Below are positions 26,878 to 35,188 of a stretch of DNA of 64,000 nucleotides, piece by piece (the stretch's first letter is position 1; every line of letters starts with the position of its first letter). The stretch covers positions 123,108-187,107 of the forward strand of contig JARGPI010000002.1 in NCBI GenBank assembly GCA_029213005.1. The letters run 5' to 3'. Made by a program: the position numbers and the translations under genes. The notes under the pieces are model-generated. The model did not search any database, was not told the DNA's origin, and was given only the letters and a program-made list of their open reading frames with translations. This stretch comes from Verrucomicrobiales bacterium (GTDB lineage: Bacteria > Verrucomicrobiota > Verrucomicrobiia > Verrucomicrobiales > DEV007).

Positions 26878-27044
26878 CACTGCGCCTGCCAGCGGATGGC
26901 TGAATTTTCCGGGTTAACCGGTAGTGCCGAAATCTTCCGTCCATTGAAGGAGGAAGTTTGGGTAGTTAGAATGCTGAGAGATTCTTACGAGAAAGCAGCG
27001 CTGACTTTTAAGCGCCGATGCTCTGGATCTGCGGATGGAACCGG

Positions 27045-28091
27045 TCAGGCAATCACGTTCTTCCTGAGATCCCGCAGGACCCGGAGTGATCCCCAGTTGG
27101 CACCTCGCATTCGCCTCGCCCCGTCTTGCCGCCTGGGACCAAAGCGACTTCGCTCCCGCTCAAACACGCGATTCACAAAAGCGGCTGAGCCAAGAACGGC
27201 TCCATCTGAAAAATATCGCACGCGGTGGCGCAGCACTTCGGGAATCGACATTGCGCCCTCTTCAATCGCGACAACTTTCTCTACTTCGTCTTCATGGAAG
27301 CCTTTGCGACCGCGTTCGCCTGTTTCCAGGTTGGCTTCGACTTCCTGACCGTCGGTGTAGAGTATCACGCGGTAGCGATTTTGGGTCCGGCGCCAGTCAC
27401 TTTTGAAATCACGATCTACTAATGCTTCGGAAAGAATTATGCCGAGACCTTTGCGCGCGATTTGACTGCCACCGACGGCTTCTGCATATCCCGACCACCG
27501 ATAATCTTCCGGTTTCTCTACCATTCCGGCCCTTACCGGATTGAGATCGATATAGGCAGCCATGGCTAGAAGTGCGCCTTGATTTCCTTCCACCAAAACA
27601 CTGGTAAACGGTTTCTCCCAGAGCGTTCCGGAGCGGTTGTTCCGCCGGTTGATATATCTGGTGACCCGCTGGTTTAGCTCCTTCATAAAGATCGATAGAT
27701 CACAGCGCCGGGCCTCGTATTTCGCTAAAATTTGACCGATTCGCTTCTCCGCCATCTCGGCACTGGATGATTGTTCCCGGATCCGTTTCAGTTCTTCGCG
27801 GACCTCCGCCACCTTGTTCGCTCCGTAGAGAGTGGGTAGCAATTCGAGCAGGCTCTCCTCGGTTAACGGCTCCAGCGACTGACGATCCGGAATCTCAAGT
27901 AACAGATGGGTGTGATTGGACATCCAACAATAAGTAATCACCCGGACGTGGAGGAACTTTTCGAGTCGACGCATAATCTTGCGGCACTCCTCTTTCACAA
28001 CTGCTTCCCGGAAAAAGTATCCCCGATCGACGCATCGCCCAATGCAATGATAGAAGCTGCGCCCCTCCCCAATTAACCTCGAAGAACTCAT
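27045..28091 (-). CDS. REP-associated tyrosine transposase (RAYT, TnpA_REP)
   Basis: A 348-aa relative of IS200/IS605 single-strand transposases that act on repetitive extragenic palindromes. The HUH motif is HTHLLLE, preceded by YCWMSNH. The later YIDLNPVRAGMVEKPEDYRWSG block is diagnostic of RAYT proteins, and the catalytic Tyr is expected within the helix after TLWEKPFTSVLVEG. The length is greater than the most compact RAYTs, with an Arg-rich C-terminal extension. The start is the ATG at 28091; an upstream TTG at 28112 is possible. It lies within a repeat-rich island, consistent with its role. Domesticated rather than a complete IS. Confidence 0.9.
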   Translation of the reverse strand: MSSSRLIGEGRSFYHCIGRCVDRGYFFREAVVKEECRKIMRRLEKFLHVRVITYCWMSNHTHLLLEIPDRQSLEPLTEESLLELLPTLYGANKVAEVREELKRIREQSSSAEMAEKRIGQILAKYEARRCDLSIFMKELNQRVTRYINRRNNRSGTLWEKPFTSVLVEGNQGALLAMAAYIDLNPVRAGMVEKPEDYRWSGYAEAVGGSQIARKGLGIILSEALVDRDFKSDWRRTQNRYRVILYTDGQEVEANLETGERGRKGFHEDEVEKVVAIEEGAMSIPEVLRHRVRYFSDGAVLGSAAFVNRVFERERSRFGPRRQDGARRMRGANWGSLRVLRDLRKNVIA

Positions 28092-28284
28092 GCTTTTATT
28101 AATACTGTTCAAAATAATTTACAGCAAGCGAAAAAGCAGGAATTTTCCGTTAAGTTTCAAATGGGCGAAGATGCCGTTCGATGCCGGAGGCCAGTTTTTA
28201 AAAGGGTTGGGGGACGAAAAAGGCTTCTTTTCTTATTATGAGCCTCGCTTTTATTCAGGGCTTTCGCTTTTATTCAGGGCTTTT

Positions 28285-28562
28285 ACCACGGATAAGAGCG
28301 AAGGGATGAGGTCCTTTGATGGACACAGATGAAGGAGTGGCGGATGCCGCTTTGGGAGTGGCTTGGGTGACCGCATTGTTTTCGGTTTTATTCGGACGGC
28401 GAGAATCCTCGCTAGATGTGTATTGCCTTTGCCCCCAACCCTTCTTTGGATGGCTAACGATGCTGTGCTGATTTCTATACTGTGGAAAAGGCGGCTCTTT
28501 CCTGGAAGATATTTTAACCACGGATAAGAGCGAAGGGATGAGGTCTTTGGATGGACACGGAT
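28285..28562. repeat. Two copies of the ACCACGGATAAG element
   Basis: ACCACGGATAAGAGCGAAGG starts at 28285 and again at 28517. Both are followed by ATGAGGTC, a TGGATGGACAC-like stretch and then CCGCTTTGGGAGTGGCTTGGG. A third copy, inverted and shorter, is at 37601-37647. Confidence 0.8.
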
Positions 28563-28800
28563 GACGAGGTGCAGTTGCCGCTTTGGGAGTGGCTTGGGGA
28601 CCGCTCTTTTTCGGCTTTTTTTGGGGTTGGGGATTGAGCTGGTGTCTGAGAGGTGACGCAAAAATGCCGGAAATCCAGTTAGCAAATTTTTGTCACCTTT
28701 TGATCGCCTCAAATGAAATTATGATTGGTCTCATCGTTCTCGATTAGGGTTACAACCCTTCAGGGTTTGTCATCACTTCTTCCAGCTGCACAGGCAGGCT

Positions 28801-28943
28801 CGAATGGCTCTAGTTTAAGGAAGGTCTTCAATGGTTGGGTAACGTAGAAAAGGGGCTCCGCACCCGCTGCATTGCCCATGACAAGGATAGCTCAGCCTGT
28901 TGTCGGGTGCGGAGACCCTCTACTACGTTCGCTTAATCCAGTG
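28801..28943. repeat. 143-bp dispersed palindromic element, copy A
   Basis: Nearly identical to 38462-38604. Imperfect 26-bp inverted arms (AACGTAG...CTCCGCACCCG and CGGGTGCGGAG...CTACGTT) enclose a central stretch. No coding capacity; MITE-like. Confidence 0.85.
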
Positions 28944-29135
28944 CCATCCCAGGCAGGCACTTTAATTTTTGACGCGAATGGAACGCGAATATTGGCGAAG
29001 GGAGCGAATCCGGCCTTTTGAAACAGTTTATCGTCTCACCTCGTCAGGATTTCTTCTCCGTTACTCCACTTCCCGCCTTAACAATTTACGTAACTTTTTA
29101 TTCCCGTTTTTCGGAATTTGGTGTCTGCTGTGGAG

Positions 29136-30647
29136 ATGAAGCTGCTCCTCTTTTGTGTTCTCATTGGTTTGACGACTCTCGCTCATTCGGCCGAAAAACC
29201 GAATGTGTTGATCCTTTACGCCGACGATTTGGGATTTGGAGATCTCAGCATTCAAAACCCCGACTCCAAAATTCCGACCCCGAATCTGGATCAACTCGCG
29301 AAAGAGGGGATGCGCTTTACCGACGGTCATTCCTCTTCCGGCATTTGCACGCCGAGTCGCTACGCGCTGTTGACCGGTCGACATCACTGGCGGGACTTCC
29401 ATGGCATCGTAAATGCCTTCGGCGATTCGCCTTTCAAAAAAGAGAGGCTGACCCTTCCCGAGATGATGAAGGCCAAAGGGTATCGCACTGCGGCGATCGG
29501 GAAGTGGCATCTCGGGTGGAACTGGGATGCGATCAAAAAACCCGGCGCAAAACCCAGCGGTGAAGGCAGAAAGCGGGTCTGGGGACCGGAGGCCTTTGAC
29601 TGGTCCAAATCTATTCCCAACGGCCCTCTCGATCACGGGTTTGATCACTACTTTGGCGATACGGTTATCAATTTCCCTCCCTATTGCTGGATCGAAGATG
29701 ATAAAGTCGTGAAAGTGCCCGATACCCTGATGGACACGAGCAAGTGGAAACCAATCAAAGAGGGTAACTGGGAATGTCGCCCCGGGCCGATGACTTCGGA
29801 TTGGGATCCCTACGAAAATATACCGACGACCACTCAGAAAGGTATCGACTACATCAAGGCCAGTGTCTCAAAAGAAGAGCCTTTCTTTCTCTACTTTGCG
29901 TTTCCATCGCCGCACGCGCCGATCATTCCCAACGATGAATTTGATGGTAAATCCGAAGCGGGTCCCTACGGCGATTTTGTTTATGAAACGGACCACGCCT
30001 GTGGCCGCATTCTCGAAGCGCTCAAAGAGTCCGGTGTCGCGGAAAATACGATCGTGATATTCAGCGCTGATAATGGACCGGAAAAGTATGCCTATGCCCG
30101 CGATGAGAAATTCGATCACTGGTCTGCGAAGCCTTTCCGCGGCCTGAAACGTGATATCTACGAGGGCGGACACCACGTTCCATTCATCGTGAAGTGGCCC
30201 GGATTGACTGAAGCCGGATCGACATCGGATGCGCTGGTTTCCCAGATCGACATCATGGCAACCCTGGCTTCGATGTTGGAATTTGAACTGCCGGATGACG
30301 CCGCAGAAGATTCTCATGACCTATTGCCGCTGATCAAAGGTGACGTGGAGAAGGTTCGAAACAGCCATGTTCACAATACTAAAGAAAACAGCTACGCCAT
30401 TCGCGATGGTGAGTGGATTTTGGTCGCAGCAAAAACGGGATATTTGTCAGGTCGGAATAAAGCCTGGGAAGCAAAACGCAATTACCCCGCTGATGATGAT
30501 TCTGAGTATGAACTTTATCATTTCCCGAGTGATCCGGGTCAGATGAAAAATGTAGCGAAAGAGCACCCTGAAAAAGTCGGGGAGATGGCCGCTTTGCTTA
30601 AGCAGATTCGCGAGCAGGGTTATTCAGCGCCAAGGCTGGCGAGATAG
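29136..30647 (+). CDS. Secreted sulfatase (arylsulfatase-like, formylglycine type)
   Basis: A second sulfatase, 503 aa from the ATG at 29136, where a signal peptide begins (residues 1-19). The N-terminal metal site is LYADDLGFGD, the formylglycine motif is CTPSR (C71) followed by YALLTGRHHW, and IGKWHLG and FSADNGPE are further family motifs. The layout is that of arylsulfatase A-type enzymes acting on sulfated glycans or small sulfate esters. It needs a formylglycine-generating enzyme encoded elsewhere. The tcdA gene follows at once, with its probable start within 10 bp of this stop, so they may be co-transcribed. Confidence 0.92.
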   Translation: MKLLLFCVLIGLTTLAHSAEKPNVLILYADDLGFGDLSIQNPDSKIPTPNLDQLAKEGMRFTDGHSSSGICTPSRYALLTGRHHWRDFHGIVNAFGDSPFKKERLTLPEMMKAKGYRTAAIGKWHLGWNWDAIKKPGAKPSGEGRKRVWGPEAFDWSKSIPNGPLDHGFDHYFGDTVINFPPYCWIEDDKVVKVPDTLMDTSKWKPIKEGNWECRPGPMTSDWDPYENIPTTTQKGIDYIKASVSKEEPFFLYFAFPSPHAPIIPNDEFDGKSEAGPYGDFVYETDHACGRILEALKESGVAENTIVIFSADNGPEKYAYARDEKFDHWSAKPFRGLKRDIYEGGHHVPFIVKWPGLTEAGSTSDALVSQIDIMATLASMLEFELPDDAAEDSHDLLPLIKGDVEKVRNSHVHNTKENSYAIRDGEWILVAAKTGYLSGRNKAWEAKRNYPADDDSEYELYHFPSDPGQMKNVAKEHPEKVGEMAALLKQIREQGYSAPRLAR

Positions 30648-30655
30648 AGGAGGGC

Positions 30656-31459
30656 ATTATCACAAAGGACTACGCAGAGCGCTTTTCCGGGATTGGCCGG
30701 CTGTACGGTTTGGCGGCTTTAGAGCGCCTCTCCCGGTCTCACATTGCCGTGATTGGGATCGGCGGAGTGGGATCCTGGACGGTGGAGGCTCTCGCCCGGT
30801 CCGGGGTAGGGGAGTTAACCCTGATTGATCTGGATTCGGTTTGTATTACCAATACGAATCGTCAGCTCCATGCGGTAGACGGGCAGATCGGTCGGGAAAA
30901 AGTCGACGCCATTGCTGACCGGGTGAAGTTGATCAATCCGGAAGTGATTGTTCATCGCGAGATTGATTTTTTTACCGAGAACTCAGCGGACCGCCTCCTC
31001 TCAGAGCATTTTGACTGTGTGGTCGACGCGATTGATTCGATCACTCACAAATGCTACCTCATCGCCTGTTGCCGGGACCGGGACATCCCGATTGTGGTCT
31101 CGGGTGGTGCCGGGGGGAAATCAGATCCCACTGCGGTGAGTCGGGACGATTTGGCATTTGCAACCAATGACCGATTGCTCAAAATGGTTCGAAAGCGACT
31201 TCGCCGGGACTATGGATTTCCACCTGAACCGACCCGGATTCCGTTTGATATGCCGGCGGTCTTCAGCACCGAAAATGCAAAATATCCGTGGGCGGATGGA
31301 ACCGTCTGTGAAATTCCCGAACCGGGCAGTGCGCTGAAGCTGGACTGCGAAAGTGGTTTCGGGACCGCGACTCAGGTCACCGGAACTTTCGGTTTTGCAG
31401 CGGCATCAGAGGCGATTCGGCTGATTATAAAAACCTCTGGCGACTCCACCGGTCAGTAG
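30656..31459 (+). CDS. tcdA: tRNA threonylcarbamoyladenosine dehydratase (TcdA/CsdL-like)
   Basis: An E1-like, ATP-dependent enzyme that cyclises t6A to ct6A at position 37 of ANN-decoding tRNAs. The nucleotide-binding loop IAVIGIGGVGSWTVEALARSG, then LIDLDSVCITNTNRQ and DAIDSITHK, are characteristic. The expected family N-terminus (DYAERFSGIGRLYG) is encoded upstream of the first common start codon (TTG at 30710). No ATG precedes it, so initiation at ATT (30656) or ATC (30659), just after a GAGGAGGG motif, is proposed. The 3' end overlaps the convergent membrane gene by a few bases. Confidence 0.88.
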   Translation: MITKDYAERFSGIGRLYGLAALERLSRSHIAVIGIGGVGSWTVEALARSGVGELTLIDLDSVCITNTNRQLHAVDGQIGREKVDAIADRVKLINPEVIVHREIDFFTENSADRLLSEHFDCVVDAIDSITHKCYLIACCRDRDIPIVVSGGAGGKSDPTAVSRDDLAFATNDRLLKMVRKRLRRDYGFPPEPTRIPFDMPAVFSTENAKYPWADGTVCEIPEPGSALKLDCESGFGTATQVTGTFGFAAASEAIRLIIKTSGDSTGQ

Positions 31460-31788
31460 GCTTTTTTCCAGAAGAACAGCTTCCGGATTACCCAAACGAC
31501 AGCAAACAGAGGGAAGCCGACTCCGATAACGAGGAACTCAAAGAGGGTGCCGGTTTTGAATGGATCGACCCAGGCGTTGATCGTATTTGGTTTCGCAAAG
31601 ATACTGACCCCGATCAATAGCAATGCGATCAGGCCACCGACGATCAAACAAATCCGCTGCCATTCGAGGATGGGATTTACCGTGATATAAATCTGGAGCA
31701 AAACAAAACCGGCAACAATGCACCCGATGGCGAGCCCGAGGGTCGCCAGATAGCATCTTTGACAGAGCTGGTAGGTCTTGTCTCTCAT
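31453..31788 (-). CDS. Hypothetical membrane protein
   Basis: A 111-aa protein with three membrane helices (around LATLGLAIGCIVAGFVLLQI, ICLIVGGLIALLLIGVSIFA and FEFLVIGVGFPLFAVVWVI). The short N-terminus has a CxxC pair (LCQRC). It converges on tcdA with a 7-bp overlap. Not recognised. Confidence 0.6.
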   Translation of the reverse strand: MRDKTYQLCQRCYLATLGLAIGCIVAGFVLLQIYITVNPILEWQRICLIVGGLIALLLIGVSIFAKPNTINAWVDPFKTGTLFEFLVIGVGFPLFAVVWVIRKLFFWKKAY

Positions 31789-31947
31789 CAACCACGAAGA
31801 ATAGAGAGTTGTGGTCCGATATCAAGGCTGGAGAAGATGAAAATCAAGGAAGATGAACTATCGTTGAAGCATTGGATTTTATGGAGATTAAAAATTTAGG
31901 CTCACAGTTGACATCCGCTCAGGCGGTTGCATTGATCAAACTTTAAA

Positions 31948-32451
31948 ATGGACAATCCCTCATGGTTGCAAACAGCGCTGGGTTATCTTGATCTGAGAAT
32001 GTTCGAGGAGACATGGACCGCCCTCGACGATTTGCCCGACGATCAGCGAAACTCACTGGAAGCTCTGAAGCTCAGAGTCACTTGTCGTTTGGATGAAGAG
32101 CGCTTTCCGGATGCTCTGGAACTGTGTCGCGAGATGTGTACCCGTTTTCCGGAAGAGCATACCGGCTTTATCCAGGGTGCGTTCTGCCTGCATGAAATGG
32201 GAAAAACCGACAAAGCGATGGCGTGGCTTCAGAAGGGGCCGCATTCTCTCCAGAGTGAAGCGACCTATTTTTACAATCTGGGGTGTTACGATCTGGCACT
32301 GGGGCGCGTCGAGTCAGCCTGCGCGTGGTTGATTCAGGCGTTTGAAATGGAGCCTTCCTATTACGAAGATGCTTTGAAAGATCCTGATTTTAAGCCGATT
32401 ATCGATCGGATCGCAGAAATGCGGGAAGCTGACGATGAATATCTCACCTGA
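31948..32451 (+). CDS. Tetratricopeptide-repeat protein
   Basis: A 167-aa soluble protein made of about three helix-turn-helix TPR-like units (LGYLDLRMFEETWTALDDLP; RFPDALELCREMCTRFPEE; LGCYDLALGRVESACAWLIQ). It is probably a small protein-binding scaffold. Its 3' end overlaps the following serine-hydrolase gene by 17 bp, so the two are translationally coupled. Confidence 0.7.
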   Translation: MDNPSWLQTALGYLDLRMFEETWTALDDLPDDQRNSLEALKLRVTCRLDEERFPDALELCREMCTRFPEEHTGFIQGAFCLHEMGKTDKAMAWLQKGPHSLQSEATYFYNLGCYDLALGRVESACAWLIQAFEMEPSYYEDALKDPDFKPIIDRIAEMREADDEYLT

Positions 32452-33592
32452 AAAACTGGAAACCTATTTCCGCTCCAATTTTGCGGAACGGGATGAACTC
32501 GGTGCCGCTGTTTCGATTTGGCAGGGCGAAGAGGAAGTGCTGTCTTTAAAGGGGGGGACGACCGCAAAGGGTGGAGAACCGTGGACGGTTGACTCCTTGG
32601 TGCCGGTTTGGTCGGCCACAAAAGGCCCCGCTGCAGTCTCGGTTTTGCTGGCCCTTCACGAAGCCGGCATCTCGGTCAATGATCCAGTTGAGGGGATTTG
32701 GCCGGAATTGACTGCCGCTAAGAAAAAAGGGCTCAGTTTCGCGCAGTTGCTGGCTCATCAGTCCGGGCTCGCAGCGCTGGAGCCGGGGAACCGGCCCGCG
32801 ATTCATCAGCATCAGGAGGTGGTCAAAGCACTCGAAACGCAGGACCCGTTTTGGCAGTCCGGTTTTGGTCATGGATATCATCCCCGAACCAGCGGAGCCC
32901 TTTTGGAGGAGGTTGTGAGACGGGTCACCGGGGGAACTTCGCTCGGACAGTTCTGGAAAGATAAAATCGCGACCCCACTCGATCTGGATTTGCATATCGG
33001 CGCTCTGACCGCAGACGAGCTTGATCGACTCGCTACAATCTACCCACCGAAAATGATGAACCCTTCGGAGGACGAGATGGCGTTTTACCGGGCGCTGGGA
33101 GATCCTGAATCGCTGTCTCTCTGGGCTTTTTCGAGCCCGGGAGGGATGAAGGGGCTCAGCGATATTAACAAAATTGAATATTTGCAGAGCGGGATACCAT
33201 CTCTCGGTGGCGTCAGTTCGGCCCGTGGACTCGCGAAATTTTACGCCGTCCTGGCAAACCGGGGATTGTGGAAAGGCGTCCAGGCGATACCGGAGACGGT
33301 CGTAGAGTCGCTGATGCGACCTATATCAATGGGGGATGACTTTGTCCTTCTGCTCCCCACCGCCTTTTCCGCCGGGATGATGATGGATCCGGTTAATCCG
33401 GAAACGGGGCGGAAAATTCGCCAGCTCTTCGGGACCGGTTTGAAATCATTCGGTCAACCCGGAGCCGGTGGTAGCCATGCCTTCGCTGATCCTGAAGAGC
33501 GAATCAGCTTCGCTTACGTGATGAATCAGATGGAATCCGGCATTCTGCCTAACGATAAAGCTCGCGGGCTCGTTAATCTCTTGTATTCATGA
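32435..33592 (+). CDS. Beta-lactamase-fold serine hydrolase (class C/EstB-like)
   Basis: A 385-aa cytoplasmic-looking protein without a signal peptide. The SxxK motif is VWSATKGPAAVSVLLALHEA (S-A-T-K), followed by VNDPVEGIWPEL and the second-motif region with tyrosine (GHGYHPRTSGALLEEVV), where the usual YxN reads YHP. A C-terminal GAGGSHAFADP resembles the HxG motif of esterase EstB-type members. It is more likely an esterase or peptidase than an antibiotic-resistance enzyme. It overlaps the TPR gene and lies 46 bp before the MoxR gene. Confidence 0.85.
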   Translation: MNISPEKLETYFRSNFAERDELGAAVSIWQGEEEVLSLKGGTTAKGGEPWTVDSLVPVWSATKGPAAVSVLLALHEAGISVNDPVEGIWPELTAAKKKGLSFAQLLAHQSGLAALEPGNRPAIHQHQEVVKALETQDPFWQSGFGHGYHPRTSGALLEEVVRRVTGGTSLGQFWKDKIATPLDLDLHIGALTADELDRLATIYPPKMMNPSEDEMAFYRALGDPESLSLWAFSSPGGMKGLSDINKIEYLQSGIPSLGGVSSARGLAKFYAVLANRGLWKGVQAIPETVVESLMRPISMGDDFVLLLPTAFSAGMMMDPVNPETGRKIRQLFGTGLKSFGQPGAGGSHAFADPEERISFAYVMNQMESGILPNDKARGLVNLLYS

Positions 33593-33638
33593 TCGCTTGC
33601 GTGATCGGAAAAATTCGCCAGCTTTAGGCCCGTCATTT

Positions 33639-34637
33639 ATGAGTCAACCACAATACGACAGTATCCAACTCGCCGAGCAGATCGCCCGGCACGAACCATG
33701 GCTCAGCGCCGTGAGAACCGAAGTGGGGAACGTCGTGGTCGGTCAGGATGTCTTGATCGAGCGTCTCATGATCGGTCTTCTCACCAATGGGCACGTCCTG
33801 CTCGAAGGCGTCCCCGGACTGGCGAAAACCCTGACGGTAAATGCGCTCGCCGGAGCGATGACCGCTGATTTCTCGCGAATTCAGTTCACTCCCGATTTGC
33901 TTCCCGCCGACCTTGTGGGAACGCTGATTTACAACCCCCAGACCAACGAGTTTACTCCCAAGTTGGGACCGGTTTTCGCCAACCTGATCCTTGCCGATGA
34001 GATCAACCGGGCGCCGGCGAAGGTTCAAAGTGCGCTTCTCGAAGCGATGCAGGAAAAGCAGGTCACGATTGGCGATCAAACCTACAAACTGCCCGATCCC
34101 TTTCTCGTGCTGGCGACGATGAACCCGATCGATCAGGAAGGGACTTACTCGCTTCCCGAAGCTCAGCTCGATCGCTTTTTACTGAAGGTGATAGTCGATT
34201 ACCCCACGATGGAAGAGGAGCGATTGATTCTCGACCGCATGGCTTCATCTTCAGCCGTCACCTCGACCCGTCCGGTAGTGGAACCGAAAACGGTGATTGC
34301 CGGACGTCAGCTTGTCGACATGGTATACATCGATGATGGGGTGAAAGATTACATTGTCCGTCTCATTCACACGACGCGTTTTCCTGAGGAGATCAATCCC
34401 GCTCTGACTTCGATGATTCGCTCGGGATCGTCGCCGCGGGGAACGATCAATTTGACGATGGCCGCAAAAGCAAATGCCTTCTTGAAAGGGCGCGGCTATG
34501 TTGTCCCTCAGGACGTGAAAGATCTCGCCTACGATGTGTTACGTCACCGGATTTTGCTGAGTTACGAAGCAGAGGCGGAAGAAGTCACGAGCGAACAAAT
34601 TATCGCTTCGATCCTCGAAAAAACTCCGGTGCCGTAA
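33639..34637 (+). CDS. MoxR-family AAA+ ATPase
   Basis: A 332-aa chaperone-like AAA_3 ATPase. Walker A is EGVPGLAKTLT, Walker B is ADEINRAPAKVQSALLEAMQE, and sensor 1 region is ATMNPIDQEGTYSLPEAQLDRF. MoxR ATPases usually work with VWA-domain or DUF58 partners in maturation of protein complexes, but no such partner follows here; a WbuC cupin does. The start is the ATG at 33639, the longer open frame beginning at 33597 being unneeded. It may be co-transcribed with the serine-hydrolase gene. Confidence 0.93.
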   Translation: MSQPQYDSIQLAEQIARHEPWLSAVRTEVGNVVVGQDVLIERLMIGLLTNGHVLLEGVPGLAKTLTVNALAGAMTADFSRIQFTPDLLPADLVGTLIYNPQTNEFTPKLGPVFANLILADEINRAPAKVQSALLEAMQEKQVTIGDQTYKLPDPFLVLATMNPIDQEGTYSLPEAQLDRFLLKVIVDYPTMEEERLILDRMASSSAVTSTRPVVEPKTVIAGRQLVDMVYIDDGVKDYIVRLIHTTRFPEEINPALTSMIRSGSSPRGTINLTMAAKANAFLKGRGYVVPQDVKDLAYDVLRHRILLSYEAEAEEVTSEQIIASILEKTPVP

Positions 34638-34691
34638 GAAGGCGTTTTTAGAATCGAGATTTGGAAAAGCTGCGGGTATGATTGCCGGATC

Positions 34692-35183
34692 ATGACCAAA
34701 CTCGCCCTGCCCAATGTCACAGGAGATCTCTTTGTCCTGGACCCGGAAATGCTGGAGAAAGGCCTCGAAGGTTCACGGCAAAGTCCCCGCAAACGAATCA
34801 TCCTGCCGATTCATCGTGAACAGAGTGATCTCGTGCAGCGGATGTTGAACTTTTTTCAACCCGGCACCTATGTGACGCCGCATCATCATCCCAATGAGTC
34901 TGCCTCGGAAACCGTTTTTGTTCTGCAGGGGAGTCTCGGGTTGCTGATTTTCGAGGAGAGCGGCGAACTCCGCTCCAAACACCTCCTCACGCGGGGCTCG
35001 CTGATCGATATCGCTCCCGGCGTTTGGCATGGGATGGTTATTTTAGAGGCTGACACCGTGATTCTCGAAGCAAAGCGCGGCCCCTACGACGATACCGATA
35101 AACATTTTGCCTCGTGGGCACCTGCCGAAGGGGAAGAGGGTGCTGCGGAACTCGTCAAAGAATACGAGAAGCTCTTTGTCTGA
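34692..35183 (+). CDS. WbuC-type cupin-fold protein
   Basis: A 163-aa cupin. The metal-binding motif is seen as TPHHHPNESASETVFVLQG (His-rich), then the second cupin strand pair IAPGVWHGMVILEADTVILEAKRGPYD. WbuC proteins occur in lipopolysaccharide and other biosynthetic clusters; a role in sugar or small-molecule chemistry is likely but the reaction is unknown. It is followed 5 bp later by comEC, so they probably share a transcript. Confidence 0.82.
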   Translation: MTKLALPNVTGDLFVLDPEMLEKGLEGSRQSPRKRIILPIHREQSDLVQRMLNFFQPGTYVTPHHHPNESASETVFVLQGSLGLLIFEESGELRSKHLLTRGSLIDIAPGVWHGMVILEADTVILEAKRGPYDDTDKHFASWAPAEGEEGAAELVKEYEKLFV

Positions 35184-35188
35184 TCTCG

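Larger units (their letters stand above)
28113..29135. other. Repeat-rich intergenic region
   Basis: About 1 kb without a convincing gene between the RAYT gene and a sulfatase. It holds an inverted relative of the 233-bp repeat start (28235-28256), two copies of an ACCACGGATAAG element, one copy of a 143-bp dispersed element, and a short GACGCGAATGGAACGCGAAT stretch near 28971. Open frames on the minus strand here run through the repeats and are not believed. Confidence 0.7.

Noticed and set aside
28251..28712. Minus-strand open frame of 153 codons
   Set aside because: Runs through both ACCACGGATAAG repeats, has no motifs and repeats its own segments because of the DNA repeat.
32435..33592. 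Antibiotic-resistance beta-lactamase
   Set aside because: No signal peptide and a changed second motif (YHP in place of YxN); better read as an esterase/peptidase-type family member.
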